Position numbers and translations under genes: made by a program. A stretch of DNA of 64,000 bases from Hyphococcus formosus (GTDB taxonomy: Bacteria; Pseudomonadota; Alphaproteobacteria; Caulobacterales; Parvularculaceae): contig NZ_CP157210.1 in assembly GCF_046736345.1 (NCBI RefSeq), positions 1,612,001 to 1,676,000 of the forward strand. The letters run 5' to 3'. This document shows, piece after piece, positions 18,537-27,994 of this stretch; the first letter of the stretch is position 1; the number at the start of each line of letters is the position of its first letter. Below the pieces are notes generated by a model, which searched no databases, was not told the origin of the DNA, and saw nothing but the letters and a program-made list of their open reading frames with translations.

Positions 18537-20679
18537 TACTTGTCTCACAAAATGGTTGGCGCTCGTTTGACGCCTGCGCTGCACGCCGCCACGCAAACGC
18601 GCCGCCGTCACTGAAATAATAATAGGTAGAACCGTTTGGCATTAGCGCTGCCGAGAGGCCGCCATATCCCGACATTGCAGGTATCCATATCTCGCCGACG
18701 CAGCCCAATGCGGGTCCCGCATTCCACGCCCAGAATCCATTTTTATAACGCTGTTCGGGAATAACGGCCGGTAGCCCGTGGTCTAGTGATGTGCGTTGCA
18801 AAGCAGCAGATAACATTCCCTCATCTAAGAATGCTTCTCCGTCAACAACGCCACCGTTTTGAATGAAGTCGGCAATCAGCGCTATATCATTCCGATGCAT
18901 AGTCATTCCCCAACCAGTAAATGGTTGACGCTCGGGCCCCAGTGTACGCCTCGTATTCAATAGCAATGGGCTCGTACCGATTTTCGTGAAGATCGGAACA
19001 AGTAAATCCTCGTAAAAGTCAGCAGATTGATTTTGTGTTTGCTCACGCAAATAAGCGTTGATCGCGGCCCCTAGTGTATAGGTATCACCCGTTCTGTAGA
19101 CGAATTTTTCACCCGGATCACTCCGTCGCTGAAAACTTGAACATGCTATCGCAATTTTATCCGCGTGCGTTTCGGCAAGAAAAAACGCACGCATTTCCGG
19201 GGAAGCCTCGTCTACGTCATATTCATCAGAATTATATATTCCGGTCGCCATGTTGAGCGCATTGGAAAAGGTGACACCAGACCATTTTGATCCACTACAT
19301 TCCGGCACGTAATCCGCTACAAGCGAAGCCATCGCCCCGGGATATAGTTTTTCCATCCGCATCGAAGCTAATCCGGCAATGATTGATTTTGCCCAGGAGT
19401 ATGATGGTAAATCGATAACCTCGCAAAACGGGTATGGGCCATATCGCGTCGGGCATTCGCTTACATAGTGCATTCCATTTTCGACATAACCGAAGGCTGT
19501 CATCGATTGTGGCGGCACTTCTATTGGAGATCCAAATTCACCAGTCTCGAGATCGTCAAGCTCGGTGATTGGAAGAGTAGCCAGCCGGCTTCTTATTTCA
19601 TCTCTATAGGTATCGATTATATCCTGCGTATTCGAGATTGGTGTTTTTTCAATGCTCGCCTTATTCGCGCCCCACATATCAAACTGGGTATATGCGCAAG
19701 TTTCGGACCCAATCTGGTAGACTAGATTCCCTACATCTCCATTATTTGAGATTTGTAATGCGGCGAGGCCGTTATGAATGCAATTTGCGTTTCGCTCTTG
19801 CAGTGCGAATGGAAACCGCAACTGAAAAACGCCATCCGGATCACGCCAAATTTTTCCCGGTTCAATTATCCATTCCCAATCCGGATGATTGCTGAGTTGA
19901 GGCCCTCTGATGGTGGGAATGAAATCATTTCCATGTTGCACGAATGAAATCGCCACCGAAGGAATCGCGCGGATGGTTTTGCTTTCCGCCACATAACCAA
20001 ACTCATCCTTTAAAAGGCGGAAATGGTCAGCCGGCCCACCGGTTATGCGCAAGATTCCTTGCAATCGGTCTGTCGGCGGCCCAAACGACTTTGGAGGTGC
20101 AAATGCTGCGGTAGAATATGGTTCAGCACTCACTTGGCCATTTAAAAAGGCATCTGACGCGATAGTTGACGCCACCTTCCCTGACGTTGCATCAACCGCA
20201 ATATTATCAACCCAACACGTGTCATTGTCGGCATTCCCTTTAATCCGCACACCGATATAGGCTGACGGATCGCTTGTTTCGATATTTACCGTCCTGTGCA
20301 CAGCGTGAAGCGTGTTTCCGTCATCTTGACCGTCCGCAATTCTACCGATCTCAACCCAAGTTTTTTCGTCCGTGGTAAATTCGAGAATGCAGGCATCCTC
20401 GCCTTCGAGGTCCGATGCTGCAAAAAACGCCGAAACAATAACGCGCTCAGCGGCCCCTAAGCTAACCTGTCGGAACGCCGCCGCATTCCGCGTAAGGCGC
20501 ATGGATATGTTTCCGGAATATTCCGTCAGACGGACATCACCGCGACCAGGCTGTGCAACCCAATCCTCCGCGCGACTATTTTCGAAATCATCAAAGAGGA
20601 GCGACTGAGCACCTGCGGATGCCCCGAAAAGAAACGTACACATTAAAAATGAGAGGATGTACACATATTTAGTCATCAT
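18526..20679 (-). CDS. Exported beta-lactamase-fold serine hydrolase with N-terminal beta domain
   Basis: 717 aa. The signal peptide ends near residue 24 (ASAGAQ). Residues about 27-165 form a predicted jelly-roll-like domain (FDDFENSRAEDW at the start, CWVDNIAV near its end). The C-terminal half resembles the class C beta-lactamase/6-aminohexanoate-dimer hydrolase fold, with SxxK nucleophile motif Ser428-Trp-Ala-Lys431 followed by Ser, and a Tyr528 motif (YRTGDT) in place of YxN. The third box appears as MSGYGG. It should act in the periplasm or outside the inner membrane on an amide or ester. The TonB receptor, amidase and gabDT neighbours suggest it releases an omega-amino acid. Confidence 0.75.
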   Translation of the reverse strand: MMTKYVYILSFLMCTFLFGASAGAQSLLFDDFENSRAEDWVAQPGRGDVRLTEYSGNISMRLTRNAAAFRQVSLGAAERVIVSAFFAASDLEGEDACILEFTTDEKTWVEIGRIADGQDDGNTLHAVHRTVNIETSDPSAYIGVRIKGNADNDTCWVDNIAVDATSGKVASTIASDAFLNGQVSAEPYSTAAFAPPKSFGPPTDRLQGILRITGGPADHFRLLKDEFGYVAESKTIRAIPSVAISFVQHGNDFIPTIRGPQLSNHPDWEWIIEPGKIWRDPDGVFQLRFPFALQERNANCIHNGLAALQISNNGDVGNLVYQIGSETCAYTQFDMWGANKASIEKTPISNTQDIIDTYRDEIRSRLATLPITELDDLETGEFGSPIEVPPQSMTAFGYVENGMHYVSECPTRYGPYPFCEVIDLPSYSWAKSIIAGLASMRMEKLYPGAMASLVADYVPECSGSKWSGVTFSNALNMATGIYNSDEYDVDEASPEMRAFFLAETHADKIAIACSSFQRRSDPGEKFVYRTGDTYTLGAAINAYLREQTQNQSADFYEDLLVPIFTKIGTSPLLLNTRRTLGPERQPFTGWGMTMHRNDIALIADFIQNGGVVDGEAFLDEGMLSAALQRTSLDHGLPAVIPEQRYKNGFWAWNAGPALGCVGEIWIPAMSGYGGLSAALMPNGSTYYYFSDGGAFAWRRAAQASNERQPFCETSNDK

Positions 20680-20733
20680 ACATCCTCTCCGGATTGAGAT
20701 CGAAAGTCCGAAACAACCAAAATATCGAGAAAT

Positions 20734-22293
20734 TTACCCAGACAATGCCTGCGACAAATCCCCGAGGTGATTTTCGTAATGCCGCCATTTTTGAATTGAC
20801 GACGAATATATAGGTCGGCGCACTTGAGCCGCACTTGCCGTTGCTGTTGGTGATTTATTTTCATGGAATTCAAGGCACTGATCATCCCACGTAAGCCCCA
20901 AATGATCGATCAAATTGCGGATCTGTGTCTCCGGTTCAGCCACCAATGTCTCATAGGAAACGGTCGTGATCCGATCACTGAGCAAGTTTTCCCAATGCGT
21001 CATAAGATGTGCCTTGGCTCGAATGTACCGCCCAATATCATTGAGGTCATAGGAGAATGGATAGCCCATCCGAAATAGCGTTTTGTACATTGCAAAACCC
21101 ACATCCATTTCATCGCGCAGAACATGAATAATCCGTGCGTTCGGCAAGGCTTTCGCGATCAGACCGATATACAGAAAATTCAAAGGCGTTTTATCGACGA
21201 CATATTTGGCATGGTCACTACGCTCTTTTACGGCTTTATGGTATTGCGCGCCCATCGCTTCGAAATCCGCATCGATAGATTTTTCGATCAACGTTTCTTT
21301 GCCAGCGGATCCGCCTGCATGGCGTGTCAATGAAAGCGCGAAGTCATTAACCTCACCAACGCTTTCGACCTCGGGATGGCTACTTAAAATACGGTCGATA
21401 AGGGTCGTGCCCGAACGCGGGAGACCGACAATGAATATATTGCCATCTCCGTCGTGCCCGCTTTTGTCTGTGTTCAAGAAATTTTCGTCAAAGGTTTTTT
21501 CGATCTTATCTAATGCGACTAAGTCATTTTCCACGCGATATTGCATTAGATTACGGCGCGCAACCGCCCCGCGTTTTAAATAGGCAAAGCTTTCATCATA
21601 CTCGCCTAAATCTTCCAATTCTTTTGCCAACGCATAGCATACCGCAAATTCGCCGCGCGGATTGCCGCCACGATTGAGCAAATTCTTTAGTTCTGCAACG
21701 TGATTTTTCTCTTTCGTTTGTGTGCGAATTGTTGCGCGATTATAGGCGGCATCAAAGTCCGTTGGTGATTTTGCAATAACATCATCAAAGCGTGTCTCCG
21801 CCGCAACCAAATTACCGCAGGCAATTTCCGCACTCGCCAAATTATAAGCGATCCCCGAATCATTCGGGGCAATGACTTGTGCCTTTGTTAGCGCATTATA
21901 GGCGGCATGATGATCCCCAAGCTGCGTCAACAATTCAGCAATTCGCGCTAGCAATTGAGCATCGCGTTGGTGAATTGCGCGCCATTCAAGCCCAGAAATG
22001 ACATCGCGGGCATCGTCTATTGCGCCAGTAGAAATAAGGGCCTCCGCATGCATTAAATGCGCGAGCGGAGATACGTCCTTTATGGCTACCGCCTTTTCGG
22101 TATGCTGAAGCATGTCGTCAAACAGTCCCAACATTTGGGATGCTCGCGCCAGCATGAGACGCGCAGTAATATTGTCAGCATCTTCGAGCAAAACTTCTGC
22201 GCATATTTCGGCGCAGCGATTCGCGTCTCGTTGTCGCAAATATCTATCAGCCTCGCGAAGTTTCGATTGATGGTCTTTTTGGCGCAAGGTCAT
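20734..22293 (-). CDS. TPR-containing sulfotransferase family protein
   Basis: 519 aa. Residues about 10-240 are tetratricopeptide-like helix pairs. Residues about 285-510 form a PAPS-dependent sulfotransferase domain, with the 5'-phosphosulfate loop GLPRSGTTLIDRIL (290-303) and a 3'-phosphate segment VLRDEMDVGFAMYKTLF. There is no signal peptide, so the domain is cytosolic. The acceptor is unknown. Such proteins often sit beside TonB-receptor genes in Caulobacter- and Sphingomonas-type bacteria, as here (49 bases downstream of one). Whether it sulfates a protein, peptide or small molecule cannot be told. Confidence 0.85.
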   Translation of the reverse strand: MTLRQKDHQSKLREADRYLRQRDANRCAEICAEVLLEDADNITARLMLARASQMLGLFDDMLQHTEKAVAIKDVSPLAHLMHAEALISTGAIDDARDVISGLEWRAIHQRDAQLLARIAELLTQLGDHHAAYNALTKAQVIAPNDSGIAYNLASAEIACGNLVAAETRFDDVIAKSPTDFDAAYNRATIRTQTKEKNHVAELKNLLNRGGNPRGEFAVCYALAKELEDLGEYDESFAYLKRGAVARRNLMQYRVENDLVALDKIEKTFDENFLNTDKSGHDGDGNIFIVGLPRSGTTLIDRILSSHPEVESVGEVNDFALSLTRHAGGSAGKETLIEKSIDADFEAMGAQYHKAVKERSDHAKYVVDKTPLNFLYIGLIAKALPNARIIHVLRDEMDVGFAMYKTLFRMGYPFSYDLNDIGRYIRAKAHLMTHWENLLSDRITTVSYETLVAEPETQIRNLIDHLGLTWDDQCLEFHENKSPTATASAAQVRRPIYSSSIQKWRHYENHLGDLSQALSG

Positions 22294-22341
22294 AAATAAT
22301 ACGGTGCTGCGGGCAGCTTCCTGCCCGCAGCCTCTTGTTGC

Positions 22342-24714
22342 TTAGAAGGACAAGCCTAGCGTAAAGCCAACTGTACGCGGAAGGGAAATCAATTCCTTAT
22401 TCCCGTTCCCATAATATCCAGCAGCTGGCGCTGTGCCCATATAGACTTCCGTAAATACGCCAGTCACACCCTCTTCATTGAAGATGTTCTTGACCCAAAG
22501 TGAGGCGCTCAGCGGTCCCTTCGTTGCTGTCAATGTTGAGTTCCAGATCGTAAACCCTTCAAGCGGCACATTGAAAGTTGGTGAAACGCCAACGCCGTTC
22601 CGGGTTTCCGATTGATAGAAGCCGTCAACGCGCGCGAAAAGCGACCAATCCGGGGTTAATTGCGTCGTGTAATCAAACGCCCAATTGATCATATGCTCTG
22701 GTGCGCCCGGCAAAGTCGCACCGTCCTCAGCCAAAAGCACACCATCCGGTGAGAAGAAATCACCTTTTAGCTCTGCGTCGACATAGGCGTATCCCAGTCC
22801 ATAATGGAATGCATCACCAAGATAGCCGTCAATTTGGGCCTCAAGTCCGTAGGTACGCGCCGCATCGCCATTCTGAACGGCGAAGAAACCCCAATTCGTT
22901 GTCGCGGTATTTAGCTGCGGATCATCCCAATCCACATAGAAAACGCTGAGATCATAGGTAAGACCATTCGCATTTCCTTTGATACCTGCCTCATAATTGA
23001 CAACTGAGTCAGCAGTATAGACTTGCCAGTCCGGGTTTTCAGCGAACGTACCAGAGAGCGGCACAGCGTTCGATCCGCCGCGGCGATAGCCTTCAGAAAC
23101 TGTCGCATACACCATATTGTTCTCAGCAAATCGCCAAGAGAGATTTCCTTTGAACAAAACATCGTCTTCCGATGTTTCGAAAAACGCATCGGTTGGCGTG
23201 AACAACCCTGCATAAAGAGGTAGATCAATAAAGGTGTCGTTCTTCGATTTGTTATCGAAATATCGGAAGCCACCGGTCAGGTCGAGATCAGGCGTGATGT
23301 GCCATGTGAGCTCGCCGAAGACCGCCAGCTCTTCAAAGTTCTCGTCTCTGCGATAATCAAAGTCTTTGTCACCGGAGACTGCACCCGCGAAGGCCGGCAG
23401 ATACTGATCCCACCATTGCTTGAACCCGCGTAGATAGCTCTCTTGCGTCGAGACGATATCCTGGTTCCGATAAAATCCGCCGATAATATAATCGAATGCC
23501 CAATCCGTTTGCGAGACCAGTCGCACTTCCTGAATGAACGCACTGTCTTCGTACGTGCGAACGGCCGACGCCATTGGACGCGGATAATTGTAATAGAACG
23601 ACAGGAAGCCTGCCTGCGCATAGAAGCCTGTGTTTTCGCTGACGCTGTCGCCTTCGTGGTCATAATAAGATGATGACGACGTCAGCGTCGCAAACCCTAG
23701 ATCGATATTTGCTTCCAACGCAGAAACATGAAGATCCCGTGTCGACGGTTCTAATTGAATAGAGCCATTTTCATATTCTTGATACTCTCGACCGAAACCA
23801 TCGACACCCACAGTTTGTTGACGTCGACCACCGACATCATCTGATTGACGCGCATGATATGCACGGAAACTAACTGCATCCGTAGGTTCCCACAACAATG
23901 TTGCACGGAGCATCCATTGTTCGAGATAATCTGCATCTTTAACTTCGCTATAGGATGCAGCCGGATCGAGAATTCCATTCGGCGCAACCGGAATACCGCT
24001 TGCGTCGAGGTCATAGACGTTCACATAGTCAGTAATGCCAGGATAATCCGCCCACGTACCGACAACGCGCAAGGCAGCTGTCTCACCAATTGGCAGATTT
24101 AACACACCGTCGAGCGTATAACCTGCACTCCCAGAACCTTCGGTATGTGAAACCGTTCCGGCGGCGGAACCACCAAATTCGCCCAATTCAGGATCGCGCG
24201 TGATATACCGGATCGTACCGCCAAGCGAACCCGAACCGTAAAGCGTTCCTTGTGGGCCACGAAGAACCTCAACGCGCTCTAAATCACGCAAAAGGAAATT
24301 CGCGAAAACTGGCGTTTCGTTGATATATGTTGAAACAGACGCGACAGACGAAACCGCGTAATCGCCGAGTGCGTTGCCATCAATGCTCAAACCACGAATA
24401 CGCACCTGATTAACAGTGCCCGAATTGCGCGCACCGCGATCAACAACACCCACCCCTGGAACTGACCTTAGTAATTCAGCGCTATCGAAGGTTTTAGCGG
24501 CATCGATTGCATCACCGCTAACGGCCGTGATGTTGTAGGGAACGTCGGTTACGCTCTGCTCACGCCGTGTTGCCGTCACCGTAATGACATCACGCTTTGC
24601 GGTATCTTCGTTTTCTTGCGCAAAAGCAGGCGTCAACATGCCCGTTAAAGCGGAACTTCCCATCAAGGCTAGCATTGCTGCCGACTTGAAATTCGAATTG
24701 TAGCTCTTTTTCAT
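22342..24714 (-). CDS. TonB-dependent outer-membrane receptor
   Basis: 790-aa gated barrel for energy-dependent uptake across the outer membrane. The signal peptide ends near residue 33 (TPAFAQ). The TonB-box-like stretch is RDVITVTATRREQS. The plug domain (about 50-160) contains RVEVLRGPQGTLYGSGSLGGTIRYITRDP, split here only by reading, and the protein ends in the terminal strand VGFTLGLSF. The start at 24714 has GAGGGG 8 bases upstream. Its substrate is probably the molecule attacked by the downstream hydrolase and upstream amidase. It resembles the broad Sphingomonad/Caulobacter receptor group rather than a recognised siderophore receptor. Confidence 0.93.
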   Translation of the reverse strand: MKKSYNSNFKSAAMLALMGSSALTGMLTPAFAQENEDTAKRDVITVTATRREQSVTDVPYNITAVSGDAIDAAKTFDSAELLRSVPGVGVVDRGARNSGTVNQVRIRGLSIDGNALGDYAVSSVASVSTYINETPVFANFLLRDLERVEVLRGPQGTLYGSGSLGGTIRYITRDPELGEFGGSAAGTVSHTEGSGSAGYTLDGVLNLPIGETAALRVVGTWADYPGITDYVNVYDLDASGIPVAPNGILDPAASYSEVKDADYLEQWMLRATLLWEPTDAVSFRAYHARQSDDVGGRRQQTVGVDGFGREYQEYENGSIQLEPSTRDLHVSALEANIDLGFATLTSSSSYYDHEGDSVSENTGFYAQAGFLSFYYNYPRPMASAVRTYEDSAFIQEVRLVSQTDWAFDYIIGGFYRNQDIVSTQESYLRGFKQWWDQYLPAFAGAVSGDKDFDYRRDENFEELAVFGELTWHITPDLDLTGGFRYFDNKSKNDTFIDLPLYAGLFTPTDAFFETSEDDVLFKGNLSWRFAENNMVYATVSEGYRRGGSNAVPLSGTFAENPDWQVYTADSVVNYEAGIKGNANGLTYDLSVFYVDWDDPQLNTATTNWGFFAVQNGDAARTYGLEAQIDGYLGDAFHYGLGYAYVDAELKGDFFSPDGVLLAEDGATLPGAPEHMINWAFDYTTQLTPDWSLFARVDGFYQSETRNGVGVSPTFNVPLEGFTIWNSTLTATKGPLSASLWVKNIFNEEGVTGVFTEVYMGTAPAAGYYGNGNKELISLPRTVGFTLGLSF

Positions 24715-24759
24715 TTTAGACCCCTCTAAAGTCATTACTCATTTACCGTTGCTCGCCCC

Positions 24760-25683
24760 TTATTCGATTACTCTGAGCTTCCTATTTGGCTTTGCGCCGG
24801 TTATTTCTCCTGCCCCATTCTGATCGTTTGATTTTCCGCTACGCGGCATCGCAAGCTGCCCGAGATCCGAAAGCGCTGCGCGGCGATGTTCAGCGTCTGC
24901 ATGCATTGGAAAGGCAAGCGGCGCGTCGCGAAAACTTTTCATGACCTGTCCAAGCCCATGCCAGCCACGGTCCCGCGCCCGCCGAACTTGTTCAAAATCT
25001 AATTCAAGCGGGATAACTTCTGCGCCTGTACCGCATTCGTGTAACAACTCACCACCGGGCCCATAGAAAACCGAGCGGCCATTGCCTTGTTCGCCTGCGA
25101 CATTCACATCAATAAAATAACACTGATTAACCGCAGCATTCGCGCGCGCTATTGACAGCTCAACATCGCGGTCAATTGTATTCGTCATTGTAGGTAGCAA
25201 AATGACTTCTGCCCCCATGGCCGCGAGCGTTCGAATCGCTTCCGGGAACCACATATCGTAGCAAATTGCGAGGCCTATCCGCCCCTTACCCGGCACGTCA
25301 AAAACCGTGTAATTCTTTCCGTATGCTACGTTTTTCTCATAAGGAAGAAATGGAAAGAGCTTGTCGTGTTTCGCAACGATCTCGCCATCCGGATTAAACA
25401 CAGGCGCAACATTGAAAATTTCGCCATCACGTTTTTCGTAATAAGACCCTGGCTGGAACCAGATTCCCAACTCTTTTGCGAGCGCCGCACACCTTTGTTC
25501 GGTTGGGCCTTCCGGGGCTTCAGCGAAAGCCGTATCAGCACCGTGAATGACCAACTCGCCTAGGGTCACGAGATCTATCCACGGAAACCGCTTCGCAGCA
25601 GACCGCACTTCGCGCTCTACAAGGTCGAAGTTGCCATTTTTTCGACCAGCCGTTTGTATCGCTGCGATGCCAAAAGTCGCCAT
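24760..25683 (-). CDS. Carbon-nitrogen hydrolase (nitrilase superfamily amidase)
   Basis: Cytoplasmic amidase-like enzyme of 307 aa with the Glu-Lys-Cys triad: Glu43 in LGELVIHGAD, Lys108 in KHDKLFPF and Cys141 in AICYDMWFPEA. The core ends near residue 250 and a tail of about 55 residues (SDLGQLAMPRSGKSN and beyond) is extra. It lies between the MocR regulator gene and the TonB receptor gene. It could turn an imported amide or carbamoyl compound into the amino acid used by gabT. Substrate classes in this superfamily are not safely read from sequence. Confidence 0.88.
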   Translation of the reverse strand: MATFGIAAIQTAGRKNGNFDLVEREVRSAAKRFPWIDLVTLGELVIHGADTAFAEAPEGPTEQRCAALAKELGIWFQPGSYYEKRDGEIFNVAPVFNPDGEIVAKHDKLFPFLPYEKNVAYGKNYTVFDVPGKGRIGLAICYDMWFPEAIRTLAAMGAEVILLPTMTNTIDRDVELSIARANAAVNQCYFIDVNVAGEQGNGRSVFYGPGGELLHECGTGAEVIPLELDFEQVRRARDRGWHGLGQVMKSFRDAPLAFPMHADAEHRRAALSDLGQLAMPRSGKSNDQNGAGEITGAKPNRKLRVIE

Positions 25684-25816
25684 TCTGCTTGCCCGCTCCC
25701 GTTTCGTTGATCAAAAACGCCAAAATGCGCCCTTGATACGTAGCTTCACAGAATTGACATGATAAAATTAGGGCCAGATGGGCCGAATGAATGGAGCCAG
25801 ATTGAAATTCGGCACT

Positions 25817-27664
25817 TTAATCACTAGGCTTCGCGATGAGCGCGCCATCTACGCGCTCGCCCGCATCATTTAACCAGTTTAAACTATCCCCCGCCACGGA
25901 TACGAAAAACGATGCCTCTTCCCCATAGGCCCAGTTTTCCCATCGCCGCACCCACTTTTCACCTTCGACACGCCATACCCCACGGTCTTGATCTTCGTTG
26001 GCGTAGCCAGCCTTACCGATCATTTGGCCATCGGGTAAAAGTTCAATCGTGCACGGCTCACCGTAAACAGTTTTGTAAAGCAAGGTCGCCCCGGAAAGCA
26101 TCTGCTTAATCTGTTCGCCAGCGAGTAACCCGGACAACTCCCCTTGACCGGCACTTTCCTTATTTAGGCTGCGCATTACATCAGAAAGAGCTTTAATACC
26201 GGGCCTGATATTTTTAGTGGGAATACTCGTCACCCCCAGCCGGAACATATTTTGCCGCAAAGCTGGCTGTGCAAAATACTGGCTCGCCGGCTCTATAAGT
26301 ACGCCATATCGCTCCGCCGCAGAAACAAGTCTCGCCGTATCCAGTTTTTCCGGCCCTGTCACCCAATACGCCGTTCCCCCTGCCACTGGCGGGATAGCGA
26401 TCGATAGTGGGCGGTAATGATTTAATGCATCGCGTAATGCGATCAGGCGCTCTTCAAACACGCGCGCAAGGCGATTGAGCATGGAATCATAATGACCAAG
26501 AGATAGAAAGATTGCCGCAGTACGCTGATTATTGGGCGAAGGACGCCGCGTCATCAAATCCCGGAGTCGACGGGCGGCGGCCACAACATCCGGCGGCCCC
26601 ACTAAAAACCCTAATCGCAGGCCCGGGGCCAGCACTTTTGAAAGAGATGCGGCATAAATAACATTCCGGCCTTCATCAAGAGCGTAAAGCGCGGGAACAG
26701 ATTCATGTAGATAATTTAGCTCGCACTCAAAATCATCTTCGATAATTATGAAATCATCGTTCTGCGCTCGCTCAATCAATTCTTCCCGTCGCGACATTGA
26801 CATAGTCACGCCCGTTGGCCGTTGACGACTTGGCGTTACATATACGAAATCAGTCTTATCTTTTATATCCTGAACAACGATGCCCTCATCATCGACAGGC
26901 GCATAATCAATCGTCGTCCCCTGCATTGTTAACAGCGAGCGCATATCAATTAGCCCCGGGTCTTCGACACAAAAACGTCCGCCCTTCCCCCCAAAAAGCG
27001 CCGCAATCAAGCCAAGCGCCTGTTGCTCTCCGGTTGTTATCAATATTTCATCAGAACCCGCTGTAATTCCCCGCCGCGGCAAAAGCTTTGTCCGAATTTC
27101 ATTTACAAGCATTTCGTCGTCGACATCACCATTATTCGTCGACCACTTTTCAACTTCATTGACCGCCAGGGCCAAACGGCTCGCCTCTCGCCATTCCGCC
27201 AACGGAAACAGTGATTTATCATATTGTCCCTCTATGAAGGGGTAGCTAAATTTCTGCCAGTCAGGAGGACACCGAAATGTTTCAACGGATGGCACCTCCA
27301 GCTTTATCTTTTTATGGATGCCCGAACGAACTTTGCGCTCACTCCCGCCAGCAACAAATTTTCCTATTTTCCTAGGAAGTGAAAAATTTTTATTGGCAAC
27401 AAAGACCCCGCTCCGTTCCCGAGAAATAAGGTGCCCTTCGGCAATTAATAATTGATACACGATGAAAATCGTATTGCGCCCGACACCCAATTCACGGGCT
27501 AGTTTCCGTGAAGACGGCATTTTCATGCCCGCAGCCAAAGCGCCACGCTCTATTCCATCAATGATGCGGGCACGAAGTTGCGCTTGTAAGGAGCGCTCGC
27601 TTTTGTGATCAAGACGCAAAAGTGGTGCAATCGACTTCAGGGACACGATGTTCTTATCTACCAT
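25817..27664 (-). CDS. MocR/GabR-type PLP-binding transcription regulator with extra C-terminal domain
   Basis: 615 aa. The GntR-type winged helix spans about residues 25-92 (MPSSRKLARELGVGRNTI recognition region). A class I aminotransferase-like domain spans about 140-500, with PLP lysine Lys343 in ASLSKVLAPGLRLG, DDFECEL near 310 and carboxylate-binding MFRLGV near 473. A further 105 residues (about 510-615) form a Trp-rich beta domain (GVWRVEGEKWVRRWENW), which ordinary GabR lacks and which resembles small secreted DUF995-like domains. It probably senses GABA or a related amino acid as an aldimine and controls the genes downstream. Confidence 0.88.
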   Translation of the reverse strand: MVDKNIVSLKSIAPLLRLDHKSERSLQAQLRARIIDGIERGALAAGMKMPSSRKLARELGVGRNTIFIVYQLLIAEGHLISRERSGVFVANKNFSLPRKIGKFVAGGSERKVRSGIHKKIKLEVPSVETFRCPPDWQKFSYPFIEGQYDKSLFPLAEWREASRLALAVNEVEKWSTNNGDVDDEMLVNEIRTKLLPRRGITAGSDEILITTGEQQALGLIAALFGGKGGRFCVEDPGLIDMRSLLTMQGTTIDYAPVDDEGIVVQDIKDKTDFVYVTPSRQRPTGVTMSMSRREELIERAQNDDFIIIEDDFECELNYLHESVPALYALDEGRNVIYAASLSKVLAPGLRLGFLVGPPDVVAAARRLRDLMTRRPSPNNQRTAAIFLSLGHYDSMLNRLARVFEERLIALRDALNHYRPLSIAIPPVAGGTAYWVTGPEKLDTARLVSAAERYGVLIEPASQYFAQPALRQNMFRLGVTSIPTKNIRPGIKALSDVMRSLNKESAGQGELSGLLAGEQIKQMLSGATLLYKTVYGEPCTIELLPDGQMIGKAGYANEDQDRGVWRVEGEKWVRRWENWAYGEEASFFVSVAGDSLNWLNDAGERVDGALIAKPSD

Positions 27665-27994
27665 TACATGCTCACCATATTCGACGCTTAACCTATGGGC
27701 GAGTTAATAACCATACGGAATTGACACGGAATTTCGTCAACGGATGTAACAACACCCACAATCAAAAAAAAAACGCCGTCGTTAATATGGATAGCCTTAC
27801 GGGCTCTACCGGCAATTGAAATGCACTCAAACGTGAAAAAGCGTGCACTTCCTCGTACTAGACGAGAACTCTTTTCGCACATAAAATAGGCAAACAGCGA
27901 CATTTTAGTTCTATACCTATACTTGCTCTTTGTTTGTTACTATGAACTTTTTTGTACAGTTTTCTTCATGGGGGTCAGTAAAGGGTTTTCTTCG
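27665..27994. promoter_or_regulatory. Divergent promoter region between MocR gene and 519-aa protein gene
   Basis: 330 bases, AT-rich, with no supported gene. It holds TTGAC-N10-GTCAA (27721-27740), an inverted repeat 57 bases upstream of the regulator start. The right arm read leftward also gives a possible -35 element. An A-run lies at 27764-27773. MocR regulators usually bind beside their own gene, so this is a candidate operator. Confidence 0.35.

Noticed and set aside
27764..27773. A-run as a phase-variation tract or terminator
   Set aside because: It lies outside any gene and has no adjacent stem.
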